A stretch of 64,000 nucleotides of DNA from Pseudomonas putida (GCF_005080685.1 NZ_CP039371.1:2604001-2668000), one strand, 5' to 3'. Positions 25,803-35,018 are shown, numbered from the stretch's first letter. Translations and numbers: made by a program. The notes: generated from the sequence alone by a model not told the origin.

Positions 25803-26810
25803 TTACAGCTCGTTCGTGGCTTTCGTTGCCGCCGCTTTTTCTCCTCGCGTCTTGACCAACGAAACCACCACCCCACCCAACAGCAACCCGAACGTCACAC
25901 CCAGCGATAGCAGCGCAGGCACCTTGCCGATCATGCCGTGGTAGAAGATCTTGCAACCGATGAAGATCAGCACCATCGCCAGCGCGTACTTGAGGTAGAC
26001 GAACCGGTGCATCAGTGCCGAGAGGGCGAAGTACAACGAGCGCAGGCCGAGGATGGCGAAGATGTTCGAGGTGTAGACGATGAACGGGTCCTGGGTTATG
26101 GCGAAGATCGCCGGTACGCTGTCGACGGCGAATACCAGGTCGGCGAGCTCGATCAGTACCAGGGCCAGGAACAAGGGCGTTGCGTAGCGGATCGCCTTGC
26201 TCTCGCCGGGTGGTGTCAGGCGCACGAAGAAATGCGAACCGTGGATGTCGTCGGTCACGCGCATGTGCCGGCGGACGAAGCGGATCACCGGGTTGTTGGC
26301 CAGGTCCGGGTGGCTGTCTTCCTTGGACAGGGCCATCTTCACCCCGGTGAACAGCAGGAAGGCCCCGAAGATGTACAGTACCCAGGTAAAGTGCTGCACC
26401 AGCGCAGCGCCCACCCCGATCATGATCGCGCGCAGCAGCACGACGCCGAGGATGCCCCAGAACAGCACCCTGTGCTGGTAGCGACGGGGGATGGAGAAGT
26501 AGCCGAAGATCATCGCCATGACGAACACGTTGTCCATCGACAGCGATTGCTCCACCAGGAAACCGGTGTAGAACTCCAGTGCCGACTGCGCGCCCAGTTC
26601 ATGCCAGACCCAGGCGCCAAAGAGTACGCCCACGCTGAAATAGCCCGTGTACAAGAGCAGGCTTTCGCGCATTTCGATTTCACGGTCTTCGCGGTGCAGC
26701 ACGCCGAGGTCGAGCACCAGCAGCCCGATGACGATGGCCATGAATACCAGCCAAAGCCAGGTGCTGGTACCGAGAAATGGGGTGGTGAGGAATGTCTGTA
26801 GAGCCGTCAT
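25803..26810 (-). CDS. TerC/Alx-family membrane protein
   Basis: A 335-residue polytopic protein. Diagnostic stretches are VEQSLSMDNVFVMAMIF near residue 85 and ELADLVFAVDSVPAIFAIT near residue 215, whose Asp residues in membrane helices are typical of TerC/Alx metal exporters (manganese efflux is shown for some). The ATG at 26810 follows GGAGGGG; the frame upstream of it is not conserved-looking. No tellurite operon genes are adjacent, so it is the stand-alone Alx-like type. Confidence 0.87.
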   Translation of the reverse strand: MTALQTFLTTPFLGTSTWLWLVFMAIVIGLLVLDLGVLHREDREIEMRESLLLYTGYFSVGVLFGAWVWHELGAQSALEFYTGFLVEQSLSMDNVFVMAMIFGYFSIPRRYQHRVLFWGILGVVLLRAIMIGVGAALVQHFTWVLYIFGAFLLFTGVKMALSKEDSHPDLANNPVIRFVRRHMRVTDDIHGSHFFVRLTPPGESKAIRYATPLFLALVLIELADLVFAVDSVPAIFAITQDPFIVYTSNIFAILGLRSLYFALSALMHRFVYLKYALAMVLIFIGCKIFYHGMIGKVPALLSLGVTFGLLLGGVVVSLVKTRGEKAAATKATNEL

Positions 26811-26959
26811 GAGCCCCTCCTTGATGGTCGACGTTGCATGGCAACAGTGATCCGACATCACGGCTTGGCAGCCGTCAGAGGGGCCCGGTATCACATGACA
26901 TTGAGCCTAGACCCTTTTGCCGATGACGCCGAATGGAGGGGTGTTACAAGTTTTTGCTT

Positions 26960-28267
26960 TCAGTACACCCATACTTCCACCCGGCGATTACGCAGCCGGC
27001 CTTGCTCCAGATCGTTACCGGCTACTGGCAATTCGTCCCCCATGCCCGCCACCTCCAGCACCTCGACGCCGTCGCGGGCCAGCTCGCGGCGCACCGCCAG
27101 CGCCCGCAGGCGCGACAGCAGGGCGGCGCGCCCAGGCGTTTCCTTGGGGTCGCCAAAGCCGACCAACACCGCCTTGCTCTGCAACTTGCCGGCCTGGCGC
27201 AGGTAATCGACTACTCGCTGCACGTCGCGCAGGGCCTTGTTGTCGAGGCTGGCGCTGCCTTCCTGGAAGCGGAAGTTGACGCTCAAGCGTTGCGCCTGTT
27301 GTGCCAGGCTGCGATAGCGTGGCGGCATGTCGGCCTGGGCCGGTACCGGTTGGGCGTTGATCTGCTGCGAGACGAAGCCCTGCTCGGCGACGATCGCCTG
27401 CCCGGCCGGGCTCTGGGCGAATTCCACCAAGGCCCTGGCCTGGGGCTTGGCATTGGCCGGCAGGTAGAAGTACAGCCGCCGTGACAAGGGGTAGTCTTCG
27501 CTGGCGACCAGGCTGCGCGCTGGGAGCATCGCCGGGGCATCGCCCTCGGCCACAGCCAGCACCTTGGCCCCGTGCACCGAAGCCAGGCTACTGAAGCCAA
27601 TGGCCTGGCGATCGGCGCCGACCCGCGTGGCCAGCTCGTCGCTGGACTCGAAGCGCTGCGCCTGGGACGCGAGCTCGGCATGCTGCGGCTCCAGCACCAG
27701 GGCCTTGAAGGTTTCGAAGGTGCCGGAGCGGTCGTCGCGGGCATACAGGTGGATGGGCCCGCTGGAGGCGCCCAGTTGCTCCCAGCGGTCTATTTGCCCT
27801 GAAAAAATCAGCGCCAGCTGGGCAGTGGTCAGCTGCGGTAGCGGGTTGTCCGGGTGCACGATCACCGCCACGCCATCCAGGCCGATGATCTGCTCGGACG
27901 TGGCTGCGCGCAGGTCACCGAGTGCACGCAGTTGCTGCAGCTCGGCGTCGTTGATTGGCCGCGAGGCTGCGGCGAGGTCGGCCGCGCCGCGGCCGAGCGC
28001 GGTGAAGCCTGTGCTCGAGCCATGGGCGGCGATGTCGATACGTAGTGTCTGGCCCTTGGCATCTTGCGCCGTGACCATGGTCTCGTTGGCTTGCGCGCCA
28101 GGCTGCTGGGCGATGCCTTGGGCGTGCTGCGCCCGCAGCAGACCCTTGGCGAGGGCGGGGAGCAGGGCCGCGCCGATGGTATTGGAGCCCTGCACACGCA
28201 GTTGCGTGGGTTCGGCCACGGCCAGGCCGGGCAACAGGGCAATCAGCAGGAAAAGCACGCGAGGCAT
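26960..28267 (-). CDS. PstS-like phosphate-binding domain fused to OmpA C-terminal domain
   Basis: A 435-residue exported protein. A signal peptide ends AVA (about residue 18). A PstS/PBP-like domain follows: VQGSNTIGAALLPALAKGL, AHGSSTGFTAL, ARDDRSGTFETFK. From ~310 an OmpA-like peptidoglycan-binding domain is seen (LSVNFRFQEGSASLDNKAL, VLVGFGDPKETPGRAALLSRLRA, QGRLRNRRVEVWVY). The combination suggests a cell-wall-tethered phosphate or anion binder rather than a mobile ABC component. The ATG at 28267 has AAGGTT upstream; a TTG three codons earlier is unlikely. No pst genes are adjacent. Confidence 0.82.
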   Translation of the reverse strand: MPRVLFLLIALLPGLAVAEPTQLRVQGSNTIGAALLPALAKGLLRAQHAQGIAQQPGAQANETMVTAQDAKGQTLRIDIAAHGSSTGFTALGRGAADLAAASRPINDAELQQLRALGDLRAATSEQIIGLDGVAVIVHPDNPLPQLTTAQLALIFSGQIDRWEQLGASSGPIHLYARDDRSGTFETFKALVLEPQHAELASQAQRFESSDELATRVGADRQAIGFSSLASVHGAKVLAVAEGDAPAMLPARSLVASEDYPLSRRLYFYLPANAKPQARALVEFAQSPAGQAIVAEQGFVSQQINAQPVPAQADMPPRYRSLAQQAQRLSVNFRFQEGSASLDNKALRDVQRVVDYLRQAGKLQSKAVLVGFGDPKETPGRAALLSRLRALAVRRELARDGVEVLEVAGMGDELPVAGNDLEQGRLRNRRVEVWVY

Positions 28268-28372
28268 GCCGGGCAACCTTGTGACATAGCGTTGCCCGGC
28301 AGATTACGACGATGGCGTGACCGAAATGTGACAGCTACCTTTTGGACGAGAATGTGACTGCACCGCTGCGGC

Positions 28373-29521
28373 TCAATGCGCACCCGCCGATTTGCTCAGG
28401 TCACTTTCCGCCCATTCGGTGTAGATACAGGCATCGGCCACGGCCCAGCGGACCTTCACGGTATCCCCCGGCTGCATCGGCATGCCGGCAGCGGACAGCG
28501 CCTTGACCGTCAGTTCGGTGCCGCCGGCCGTGACAACATGGCAGGTCTGGCTTTCACCGAGGAACAGCACCTCCGCGACCTTGGCGCTGACTTCGTTCCA
28601 GCCCGCCGGCAGTGGCTCGCGCGCGGCTTGCTCGGCACTCAGGGCGAGGGCTTTTTCCGGCCGTACCATGATCAATGCATCCTGCTCTGGCGAAAGGCCC
28701 GGTGTCAGGCGAATGGCCACCGGCTGACCTTCGAAACTCCCGGCGCCATGACCGTTGGCCTTGATTCGCAGGAAGTTGGAGTTGCCCAGGAACGAGGCGA
28801 CGAAGGCATTCGGCGGGTTCTGGTAGAGGTCGTAGCCGCTGCCCAGGCCGACGATCTTGCCGTGGCTGAAAATCGCGATGCGCTGGGACAGGCGCATCGC
28901 CTCTTCCTGGTCGTGGGTCACGTAGACGATGGTGATTCCCAGCCGGCGGTGCAACTGGCGCAGTTCGTCCTGGAGGTCTTCGCGCAGTTTCTTGTCCAGC
29001 GCACCGAGCGGTTCGTCCATCAGCAGGATGCGTGGTTCGTACACCAGCGCCCTGGCGATCGCCACGCGTTGCTGTTGGCCGCCCGACATCTGCGAAGGTT
29101 TGCGGTGGGCGAACTTCTCCAGTTGTACCAGCTTGAGCATGGCATCGACGCGCTTGTTGGTCTCGGCGGCGCCAAGCTTACGGATGGCCAGAGGAAAGGC
29201 GATGTTGTCGCGCACGCTCAGGTGCGGGAACAGCGAATAACGCTGGAACACCATGCCGATATCACGCTTGTGCGGTGGCACCTGCACCAGCGAGCGGCCT
29301 TCGACCAGGATCTCGCCGCTGCTCGGCGTCTCGAAACCGGCCAGCATCGACAGGGTGGTGGACTTGCCCGAGCCGCTGGAGCCCAGGAAAGTGAGGAACT
29401 CGCCGTCCTGAATTTCCAGGTCGAGATTGTCCACGGCGGTGAAGTCGCCGTAGTGCTTGTTCAGGCCACGCAGGCTGACCAGGGTCTTGTTGTGCGCGTT
29501 GTCTTTGATCACAGCACTCAT
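28373..29521 (-). CDS. Polyamine-type ABC importer ATPase (PotA-like)
   Basis: A 382-residue ATPase. Walker A GSSGSGKST near residue 49, MSGGQQQRVAIARAL as the signature and LLMDEPLGALD as Walker B are all present. A C-terminal TOBE regulatory domain (IMVRPEKALAL and after) follows. The length and TOBE domain fit the spermidine/putrescine class. It is the last gene of a four-gene operon (binding protein, two permeases, ATPase). The ATG at 29521 is 19 bases after the permease stop. Confidence 0.88.
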   Translation of the reverse strand: MSAVIKDNAHNKTLVSLRGLNKHYGDFTAVDNLDLEIQDGEFLTFLGSSGSGKSTTLSMLAGFETPSSGEILVEGRSLVQVPPHKRDIGMVFQRYSLFPHLSVRDNIAFPLAIRKLGAAETNKRVDAMLKLVQLEKFAHRKPSQMSGGQQQRVAIARALVYEPRILLMDEPLGALDKKLREDLQDELRQLHRRLGITIVYVTHDQEEAMRLSQRIAIFSHGKIVGLGSGYDLYQNPPNAFVASFLGNSNFLRIKANGHGAGSFEGQPVAIRLTPGLSPEQDALIMVRPEKALALSAEQAAREPLPAGWNEVSAKVAEVLFLGESQTCHVVTAGGTELTVKALSAAGMPMQPGDTVKVRWAVADACIYTEWAESDLSKSAGAH

Positions 29522-29540
29522 CGTTGTTGTCTCCGGGCAC

Positions 29541-30350
29541 TCAGGCGTTGACTTCGGTGCGCCGGCGCAGGGCGGCGGCAATGAACATGACCAACAGCGA
29601 CAGGCCGATCAGCAGCGTCGAGGCGACGGCGATCACCGGGCTCAGGTCCTGGCGCAGGGTGGTCCACATCTTGACCGGCAAGGTCTGCAGGTCGGGGCTC
29701 GCCATCATCACGCTGAGCACCACCTCGTCCCACGAGACGAGGAAGGCGAACAGGCCGCCGGCGATCATGCCCGGGCGAATCGCCGGGAAGGTCACCTTGC
29801 GGATCGCCTGCAAGCGCGAGGCTCCGCAGATGACCGCGGCATCCTCGATCGACTGGTCGAACAGCTTCAGCGAGTTGATGATCGAAATGATGGTGAAGGG
29901 CAGGGCGACGATGACATGGCTGACCACGAAGGCGAACAGCGTGCCGGTATAGCCCAGCTTGAGGAACAGCGCGTATACCGCCACGGCGATGATCACCAGC
30001 GGCACGATCATCGGCATGGTGAACAGGCCATAGAGCATCTCGCGGCCAGGGAAGCGACCACGCACCAGGGCGAAGGCGGTGGGCAGGCCCAGCAGCACGG
30101 ACGCGATGGTGGTCAGCACGGCGACCTTGAGGCTGGCCAGGGCGGCCTCCATCCACTCGGGGTTGGAAAAGAACTGGCCGTACCATTTGAAGGTCCAGCC
30201 CGGTGGCGGGAACACCAGCCACTGCGAGGAGCCGAACGACAGCAGAACGATGAACACCACCGGCAGCAGCAGGAAGGCCGCGATGACGCCAGTGGTCAGG
30301 TACAAGCCCGTGCGCAGCGGGCGGCCCATGGCATTGGGGGACAGGAGCAT
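29541..30350 (-). CDS. Polyamine-type ABC permease (PotC-like)
   Basis: A 269-residue, six-helix permease. The EAA-type coupling loop reads EDAAVICGASRLQAIRKVTFPAIRPGMIAGG near residue 180. It is the second permease of the importer and lies 6 bases after the first. Substrate specificity cannot be read from it; the operon resembles putrescine/spermidine systems of pseudomonads. Confidence 0.88.
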   Translation of the reverse strand: MLLSPNAMGRPLRTGLYLTTGVIAAFLLLPVVFIVLLSFGSSQWLVFPPPGWTFKWYGQFFSNPEWMEAALASLKVAVLTTIASVLLGLPTAFALVRGRFPGREMLYGLFTMPMIVPLVIIAVAVYALFLKLGYTGTLFAFVVSHVIVALPFTIISIINSLKLFDQSIEDAAVICGASRLQAIRKVTFPAIRPGMIAGGLFAFLVSWDEVVLSVMMASPDLQTLPVKMWTTLRQDLSPVIAVASTLLIGLSLLVMFIAAALRRRTEVNA

Positions 30351-30356
30351 GGCGAT

Positions 30357-31274
30357 TTACCTCGCGTTGCCGACCGGGGATTCCGGTTGCAGCTTCAGGT
30401 ACAGGTAGAAGAGCACCAGGGTGATCACCACCAGCAGTGCTGCGGCAGCGCTGGCCAGGCCCCAGTTGAGGAACGACTGCACCTGCTGGATGATGAATTC
30501 AGGCAGCATCATGTTCTGCGCTCCGCCCAGCAAGGCCGGGGTGACGTAGTAACCGAGCGACATGACGAAGACCATCAATGCCCCGGAGAACAGCCCCGAG
30601 CGGCACAGTGGCAGGAACACCTTCCAGAAATTGGTCCAGGGACTGGCGCCACAGATGGAGCCGGCCTGCAGCACCATCGGGTCGATGGCGTGCATGGTCG
30701 CCTGCAGCGGCAGGACGATGAACGGGATCATGATGTAGCTCATGCCGATGACCACGCCGGTCAGGTTGTGCACCAGTTCCAGCGGGGTATCGATGATGCC
30801 CAGTGCCATCAACGCCTTGTTGATCACGCCCGAACCCTGCAACAGCACCAGCCAGGAATAGGTACGCGCGAGCAGGCTGGTCCACATCGACAGCAGCACG
30901 ATGTTCAGCAACCAGCGGCCCCAGCCCTTGGGCACCAGGGTGATCGCCCAGGCCAGCGGGAAGCCCAGCAACACGCTGATCAGCGTTACCAGGCCGGCCA
31001 CCGAGAAGGTGTTGAACAACACCCGCGCATACGCCGAGTTGGCGAACAGCTGCTCGTAGTTGCCTAGCCCCGGCACCGGCTCCAGCACGCCGCGCAACAA
31101 CAGACCGATCAATGGCGCGAAGAAGAACAGGCCGAGGAACAGCAGCGCCGGCAGCAGGTTGCGGCTGCCTTTCCAGCGCTGGCTCAGGCCTACGCGGCGG
31201 CTGGCCGCTCCTGGGGCGCCGGTGCCCGTGGGGGCACCTTGGGCGTTATGCAGGGCGTTGAGGGCGACTTTCAT
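30357..31274 (-). CDS. Polyamine-type ABC permease (PotB-like)
   Basis: A 305-residue permease with a polar N-terminal extension of ~40 residues, then six helices. The coupling loop is LQAGSICGASPWTNFWKVFLPLCRSGLFSG. The ATG at 31274 overlaps the binding-protein stop as ATGA, so translation is coupled; an upstream in-frame start at 31286 is less likely. It pairs with the downstream PotC-like permease. Confidence 0.88.
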   Translation of the reverse strand: MKVALNALHNAQGAPTGTGAPGAASRRVGLSQRWKGSRNLLPALLFLGLFFFAPLIGLLLRGVLEPVPGLGNYEQLFANSAYARVLFNTFSVAGLVTLISVLLGFPLAWAITLVPKGWGRWLLNIVLLSMWTSLLARTYSWLVLLQGSGVINKALMALGIIDTPLELVHNLTGVVIGMSYIMIPFIVLPLQATMHAIDPMVLQAGSICGASPWTNFWKVFLPLCRSGLFSGALMVFVMSLGYYVTPALLGGAQNMMLPEFIIQQVQSFLNWGLASAAAALLVVITLVLFYLYLKLQPESPVGNAR

Positions 31275-32296
31275 TTGACCAACCACTCATTCCAGCGCGC
31301 GGCGATGGCCTGGCCGTTCTTGGCCCAGTAGGCGAAGTCCAGCGTCACCTGGTCCTGGGCGTAGGCGGTCGGCAGGTTCGGTGCCAGGTCCTTGTCCAGC
31401 TTGGCCACGCTGTCGACGTTGACCGGGGCGTAGGCGGTAAGGTTGGCGAACTGGGCCTGGCCTTCTGCGGCACTGGCGTTGGCCAGGAATTTCATGGCCG
31501 CGTCCTTGTTCTTGGCGCCTTTGGGGATGACCAGGAAGTCGGCCATGACCAGGTTCTGCTTCCAGCTCACGCCCACCGGTGCACCGTCTTTTTGCAGGGC
31601 ATAGACGCGGCCGTTCCAGAACTGGCCGAGCGAGGCCTCACCGGAGGCCAGCAGTTGCTGCGACTGGGCGCCGCCGCCCCACCAGACGATGTCTTTCTTG
31701 ATGGTGTCGAGCTTCTTGAAGGCGCGGTCGAGGTCCAGTGGATAGAGCTTGTCGGGGGCTACGCCATCGGCCAGCAGGGCGAGTTCAAGCACGCCGGGGC
31801 TGGGCCATTTGTACAGGGCGCGTTTGCCGGGGTAGGTCTTGGTGTCGAACAGCGCGGTCCAGTCGCCGGGCTTGTTGGCACCGAGCTTGCCTTCGTTGTA
31901 GCCGAGCACGAAGGAGAAGAAGAACGAGCCGACGCCGTGGTCGGAGACGAAGCGCGGATCGATCTTGTCGCGCTGAATGGTGTTGAAATCGAGGGGCTCG
32001 AGCAGGCCTTCGCTGGCGGCGCGCAGGGCGAAGTCAGCTTCGACGTCGACCACGTCCCACTGCACGTTGCCGCTCTCGACCATGGCTTTGAGTTTGCCGT
32101 AGTCGGTAGGGCCGTCCTGGACGACTTTGATGTTGGTCGATTGGGTAAAGGGAGCGGCCCATGCTTCTTTCTGGGCGTCCTGGGTGGTACCGCCCCAGCT
32201 GACGAAGTTGAGGCTGTCGGCGGCCTGGGCGGCCTGACATGCCAGGGTCAGCAGGCTGGCGGACAGCACTGCGGTTACACGTTTGCTCAACAGCAT
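31271..32296 (-). CDS. Polyamine-type periplasmic binding protein
   Basis: A 341-residue exported protein with a signal peptide ending AQAA (about residue 25). DSLNFVSWGGTTQDAQKEAW starts the mature domain, typical of the PotD/PotF-like class, and IVWWGGGAQSQQLLASGEAS is in the ligand cleft. It would capture a polyamine or related cation for the downstream permeases. The 5' flank carries an imperfect match to the TGGTATACCA palindrome found in front of the ribBA paralogue, hinting at shared control. Confidence 0.87.
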   Translation of the reverse strand: MLLSKRVTAVLSASLLTLACQAAQAADSLNFVSWGGTTQDAQKEAWAAPFTQSTNIKVVQDGPTDYGKLKAMVESGNVQWDVVDVEADFALRAASEGLLEPLDFNTIQRDKIDPRFVSDHGVGSFFFSFVLGYNEGKLGANKPGDWTALFDTKTYPGKRALYKWPSPGVLELALLADGVAPDKLYPLDLDRAFKKLDTIKKDIVWWGGGAQSQQLLASGEASLGQFWNGRVYALQKDGAPVGVSWKQNLVMADFLVIPKGAKNKDAAMKFLANASAAEGQAQFANLTAYAPVNVDSVAKLDKDLAPNLPTAYAQDQVTLDFAYWAKNGQAIAARWNEWLVK

Positions 32297-32654
32297 GGTT
32301 ACGCCCTCGTTGCTTTTGTTATTCGAGGCGGGGCTATTTGTCTTGCGCCCGCCAACTGTGTTCGGGGAGCAGCTTTTACAAAGTGTTTTTGGCCGTTTGT
32401 GATTGTAGGTGCCGGCCTGCAGTTTTAAGGTTTACGGGATATCATATTATGGTATTCCAAACTTTTCGCAAGAGGCAGGAGGCGACCGGCCATCACTCTG
32501 CGACAGGTTGGGTCGATCTAACCCTGTGGGAGCGGCCTTGTGTCGCGAAAGGGCCGCAAAGCGGCCCCGACAATTTCGGTAGTAATGCATAGCTGGCTGG
32601 GGCCGCGCTGCGGCCCTTTCGCGACACAAGGCCGCTCCCACAGGTTCCGCTACC
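32297..32654. other. Intergenic region with promoter and REPIN
   Basis: Between the ribBA paralogue stop and the binding-protein start. It contains an AT-rich stretch at 32440-32462 (ATATCATATTATGGTATTCC), likely promoter/operator DNA, and a large REPIN at 32523-32644. No gene is seen. Confidence 0.6.
32523..32644. repeat. REPIN (paired inverted REP elements)
   Basis: Two 35-bp arms (32523-32557 and 32610-32644) are perfect reverse complements; each contains GGGAGCGGCC next to TGTGTCGCGAAAGGGCCGC. The spacer has further pairing (GGGGCCGC). This is a typical doublet spread by RAYT transposases. Confidence 0.9.
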
Positions 32655-33725
32655 TCAACCCAGGAGATTCGGCTCGAACGGAATGCTCTGCACCACCTGC
32701 AGTTCATACCCGGCCAGGCCTGCGTATTTCAGCGGTGGGCCGAGATGGCGCAGCTTGCCCACGCCCAGGTCCTGGAGTATCTGCGCCCCAGTGCCCACTT
32801 CCGAATACACCTTCGATTGCCCGCGCTGGTAGGGGCGTACTGGCTGGGTCAGTTGCGGCACCCGCTCCAGCAGCGCCTGGGACGACTCGTGGTTGGCCAG
32901 GATAACCACCACGCCAGTGCCTTCCTCGGCCACTTTCTGCAAGGCCGCCCACAACGTCCAGTTGGCCGGGCCGGCATACTCGGCGCCGACCAGGTCGCGC
33001 AGTGGGTCGATCACGTGCACGCGCACCAGGGTCGGCTGCTCGCGGCGGATGTCGCCCATGACCATGGCCATGTGCACGCCGCCTTCGATGCGGTCCTCGT
33101 AGGTGACCAGACGGAAAGTGCCGTGCACGGTCGGCAGCTCGCGCTCGCCGATACGCTTGATGGTCTGCTCGTTGCTCAGGCGATAGTGGATCAGGTCGGC
33201 GATGGTGCCGATCTTGATGCCATGCTGGGCGGCGAAGACTTCCAGGTCCGGGCGACGGGCCATGGTGCCGTCGTCGTTGAGCACCTCGACGATCACCGAG
33301 GCCGGGCTGAAACCGGCCAGGCGCGCCAGGTCGCAACCGGCCTCGGTATGCCCGGCACGGGTCAGCACGCCGCCTTCACGGGCGCGCAGGGGGAAGATAT
33401 GGCCAGGCTGCACCAGGTCTTCCGGACGAGCGTCGGGCGCCATCGCAGCGGCCACGGTACGCGCCCGGTCGGCTGCGGAAATACCGGTGGTGACGCCGCT
33501 GGCCGCTTCGATCGACACGGTGAAGGCGGTGCTGAACGCGCTGCCATTGGCCGGCACCATCTGCTCCAGTCCCAGTCGCTGACAGTGCTCGTCGGTCAGG
33601 GTCAGGCAGATCAGGCCACGCGCCTCGCGGGCCATGAAGTTGATGGCCTGGGCGTCACAGCGCTCGGCGGCGATCAACAGGTCGCCTTCGTTTTCCCGGT
33701 CCTCGTCGTCCACCAGCAGCACCAT
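32655..33725 (-). CDS. RibBA-type DHBP synthase / GTP cyclohydrolase II-like paralogue
   Basis: A bifunctional-type protein of at least 356 residues. The DHBP synthase part has [21 protein letters not shown] and [16 protein letters not shown]; the C-terminal part resembles RibA but degenerately. It would make the four-carbon riboflavin precursor from ribulose 5-phosphate. The ATG at 33725 is the first standard start, but 17 more codons upstream ([16 protein letters not shown]) match the family N-terminus and begin at a CTG (33774-33776) where homologues have ATG. Whether CTG is used is unknown. It lies upstream of the polyamine-type importer and opposite a DUF1330 gene. Confidence 0.83.
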   Translation of the reverse strand: MVLLVDDEDRENEGDLLIAAERCDAQAINFMAREARGLICLTLTDEHCQRLGLEQMVPANGSAFSTAFTVSIEAASGVTTGISAADRARTVAAAMAPDARPEDLVQPGHIFPLRAREGGVLTRAGHTEAGCDLARLAGFSPASVIVEVLNDDGTMARRPDLEVFAAQHGIKIGTIADLIHYRLSNEQTIKRIGERELPTVHGTFRLVTYEDRIEGGVHMAMVMGDIRREQPTLVRVHVIDPLRDLVGAEYAGPANWTLWAALQKVAEEGTGVVVILANHESSQALLERVPQLTQPVRPYQRGQSKVYSEVGTGAQILQDLGVGKLRHLGPPLKYAGLAGYELQVVQSIPFEPNLLG

Positions 33726-33810
33726 CTTGCCTTGCCGGTAGTCCTCGAGAAGTTCTTCGATGCTGTTGAATGCCAGGTTGCACGCTCACTGTGGTGAAGT
33801 GGTTTTTGTG

Positions 33811-33820
33811 GTATACCATC
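33811..33820. promoter_or_regulatory. Palindromic operator TGGTATACCA
   Basis: A perfect 10-bp palindrome between the divergent ribBA paralogue and DUF1330 gene, 35 bases upstream of the latter. It resembles operators of FadR-type GntR regulators. A related TATGGTATTCC lies upstream of the binding-protein gene at about 32450. Confidence 0.45.
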
Positions 33821-33854
33821 ATACACAAATATGCCAATCCCAGGAGAGCAGCGG

Positions 33855-34148
33855 ATGAAAGCCTATTGGATCGCCCACGTCGACGTCACCGACCCCGAGC
33901 AGTACTTGCAGTACACCCAACGAGCGCCTGCGGCCTTCCAGGCATTCGGAGGTCGTTTCCTGGCGCGGGGCGGGCGTAGCGAGGCGATGGAAGGGCGGCC
34001 AACGCCGCAGCGTAGTGTGGTGATCGAATTCGATTCGTATGAGCAGGCGCTGGATTGCTATCGCTCGGCGTTGTATCAGGAGGCGTGCAGCCATCGCCAG
34101 GGTGTGGCGAAGGCTGAGGTGATCATCGTCGAGGGATGCAAGCCTTGA
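33855..34148 (+). CDS. DUF1330 family protein
   Basis: A 97-residue ferredoxin-like-fold protein: KAYWIAHVDVTDPEQYLQYTQRAPAAF at the start, RFLARGG, and VVIEFDSYEQALDCYRSALYQEA are all family hallmarks. AGGAGA lies 8 bases before the ATG at 33855. The biochemical role is unknown; members are dimeric and related to antibiotic-monooxygenase folds. Its divergent partner is the ribBA paralogue, with a shared palindromic operator. Confidence 0.87.
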   Translation: MKAYWIAHVDVTDPEQYLQYTQRAPAAFQAFGGRFLARGGRSEAMEGRPTPQRSVVIEFDSYEQALDCYRSALYQEACSHRQGVAKAEVIIVEGCKP

Positions 34149-34155
34149 GGTGTCG

Positions 34156-34214
34156 CTGATCGCCGGCAAGCCGGCTCCTGCAAGTATCAGGGGAGCCGGC
34201 TTGCTGGCGATCGA
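34156..34214. terminator. Inverted repeat / REP-like terminator
   Basis: GATCGCCGGCAAGCCGGCTCC and GGAGCCGGCTTGCTGGCGATC are near-perfect complements separated by ~17 bases, between convergent genes. One mismatch (C/T). Confidence 0.6.
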
Positions 34215-34236
34215 GCTATCAGGAGCCACACCACAA

Positions 34237-34959
34237 TCACGGCATCCCAGGCAGTTCATGGGGCCGCAGGTCGAACACCAGCACCTCGGCATCCACGCCG
34301 TTGGCAAGCTCCAGCACCTGCTCCTCACGCATCCGCACCCCATCGCCTTCATTCAGCACCTGCCCATTGAGCTCGATGCTGCCCCGCGCCACATGCACAT
34401 AGGCATGGCGGTTGTCCGGCAGGCGCAGGGTGGCCTGTTCAGCCCCATCGAAAAGCCCGGCGTAGACGCGCGCGTTCTGCCTTACCTGCAGTGACCCGTC
34501 GCTGCCGTCCGGCGAAATGATCAGGCGCAATTTGCCGCGCTTTTCATCGTTGCTGAAGTGCTGCTGCTGGTAACGCGGAGTCGCCCCGCGGACGTTTGGC
34601 ACGATCCAGATTTGCAAGAAGTGCACCGGCTGCGTCTGGCTGTGGTTGAACTCGCTGTGCGCCACGCCGTGGCCTGCGCTCATCAGTTGGACGTCGCCTG
34701 GGCGGATCACCGAACCGGTGCCCAGCGTGTCTTTGTGTTCCAGCGCGCCTTCGAGCACGTAGGAAAAAATCTCCATATCCCGGTGTGGGTGTTCGCCAAA
34801 TCCTTTGCCGGCGATGACACGGTCATCGTTGATCACCAGCAGATCGGAGAAGCCCTGTTCCTGTGGGTTGCGGTAATGGCCGAAGGAGAAGGTGTGGAAC
34901 GATTTCAACCAACCATGGAAGGCCATGCCACGGTCTTGTGCGTTACGAACGGTGAGCAT
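34237..34959 (-). CDS. Pirin-family protein, YhhW-like
   Basis: A 240-residue bicupin. The N-terminal cupin has the metal-binding HPHRDMEIFSYVLEGALEHKD and GHGVAHSEFNHS, where His and Glu coordinate iron. HFLQIWIVPN and YAGLFDGAEQATLRL lie in the second half. YhhW members can act as quercetin 2,3-dioxygenases in vitro; the natural role is uncertain. The ATG at 34959 is preceded by GAGGAG. Confidence 0.88.
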   Translation of the reverse strand: MLTVRNAQDRGMAFHGWLKSFHTFSFGHYRNPQEQGFSDLLVINDDRVIAGKGFGEHPHRDMEIFSYVLEGALEHKDTLGTGSVIRPGDVQLMSAGHGVAHSEFNHSQTQPVHFLQIWIVPNVRGATPRYQQQHFSNDEKRGKLRLIISPDGSDGSLQVRQNARVYAGLFDGAEQATLRLPDNRHAYVHVARGSIELNGQVLNEGDGVRMREEQVLELANGVDAEVLVFDLRPHELPGMP

Positions 34960-34983
34960 GTTGAGTCTCCTCGATGAGGTGAA

Positions 34984-35001
34984 GACCCGCATAAGCGGGT
35001 C
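34984..35001 (-). terminator. Hairpin after esterase gene
   Basis: GACCCGC / GCGGGTC with a four-base loop lies 18 bases beyond the esterase stop, in the correct orientation; the U-tract is weak. Confidence 0.5.
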
Positions 35002-35018
35002 TTTCGAATGGGCGATGG

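Noticed and set aside
26811..26959. A possible yybP-ykoY (Mn/pH) riboswitch before the TerC-like gene
   Set aside because: I looked for the conserved blocks of that class and did not find them; only generic GC-rich pairing is present.
29457..31067. A 536-codon Gln/His-rich frame on the plus strand
   Set aside because: Antisense shadow of two clearly coding ABC permease genes.
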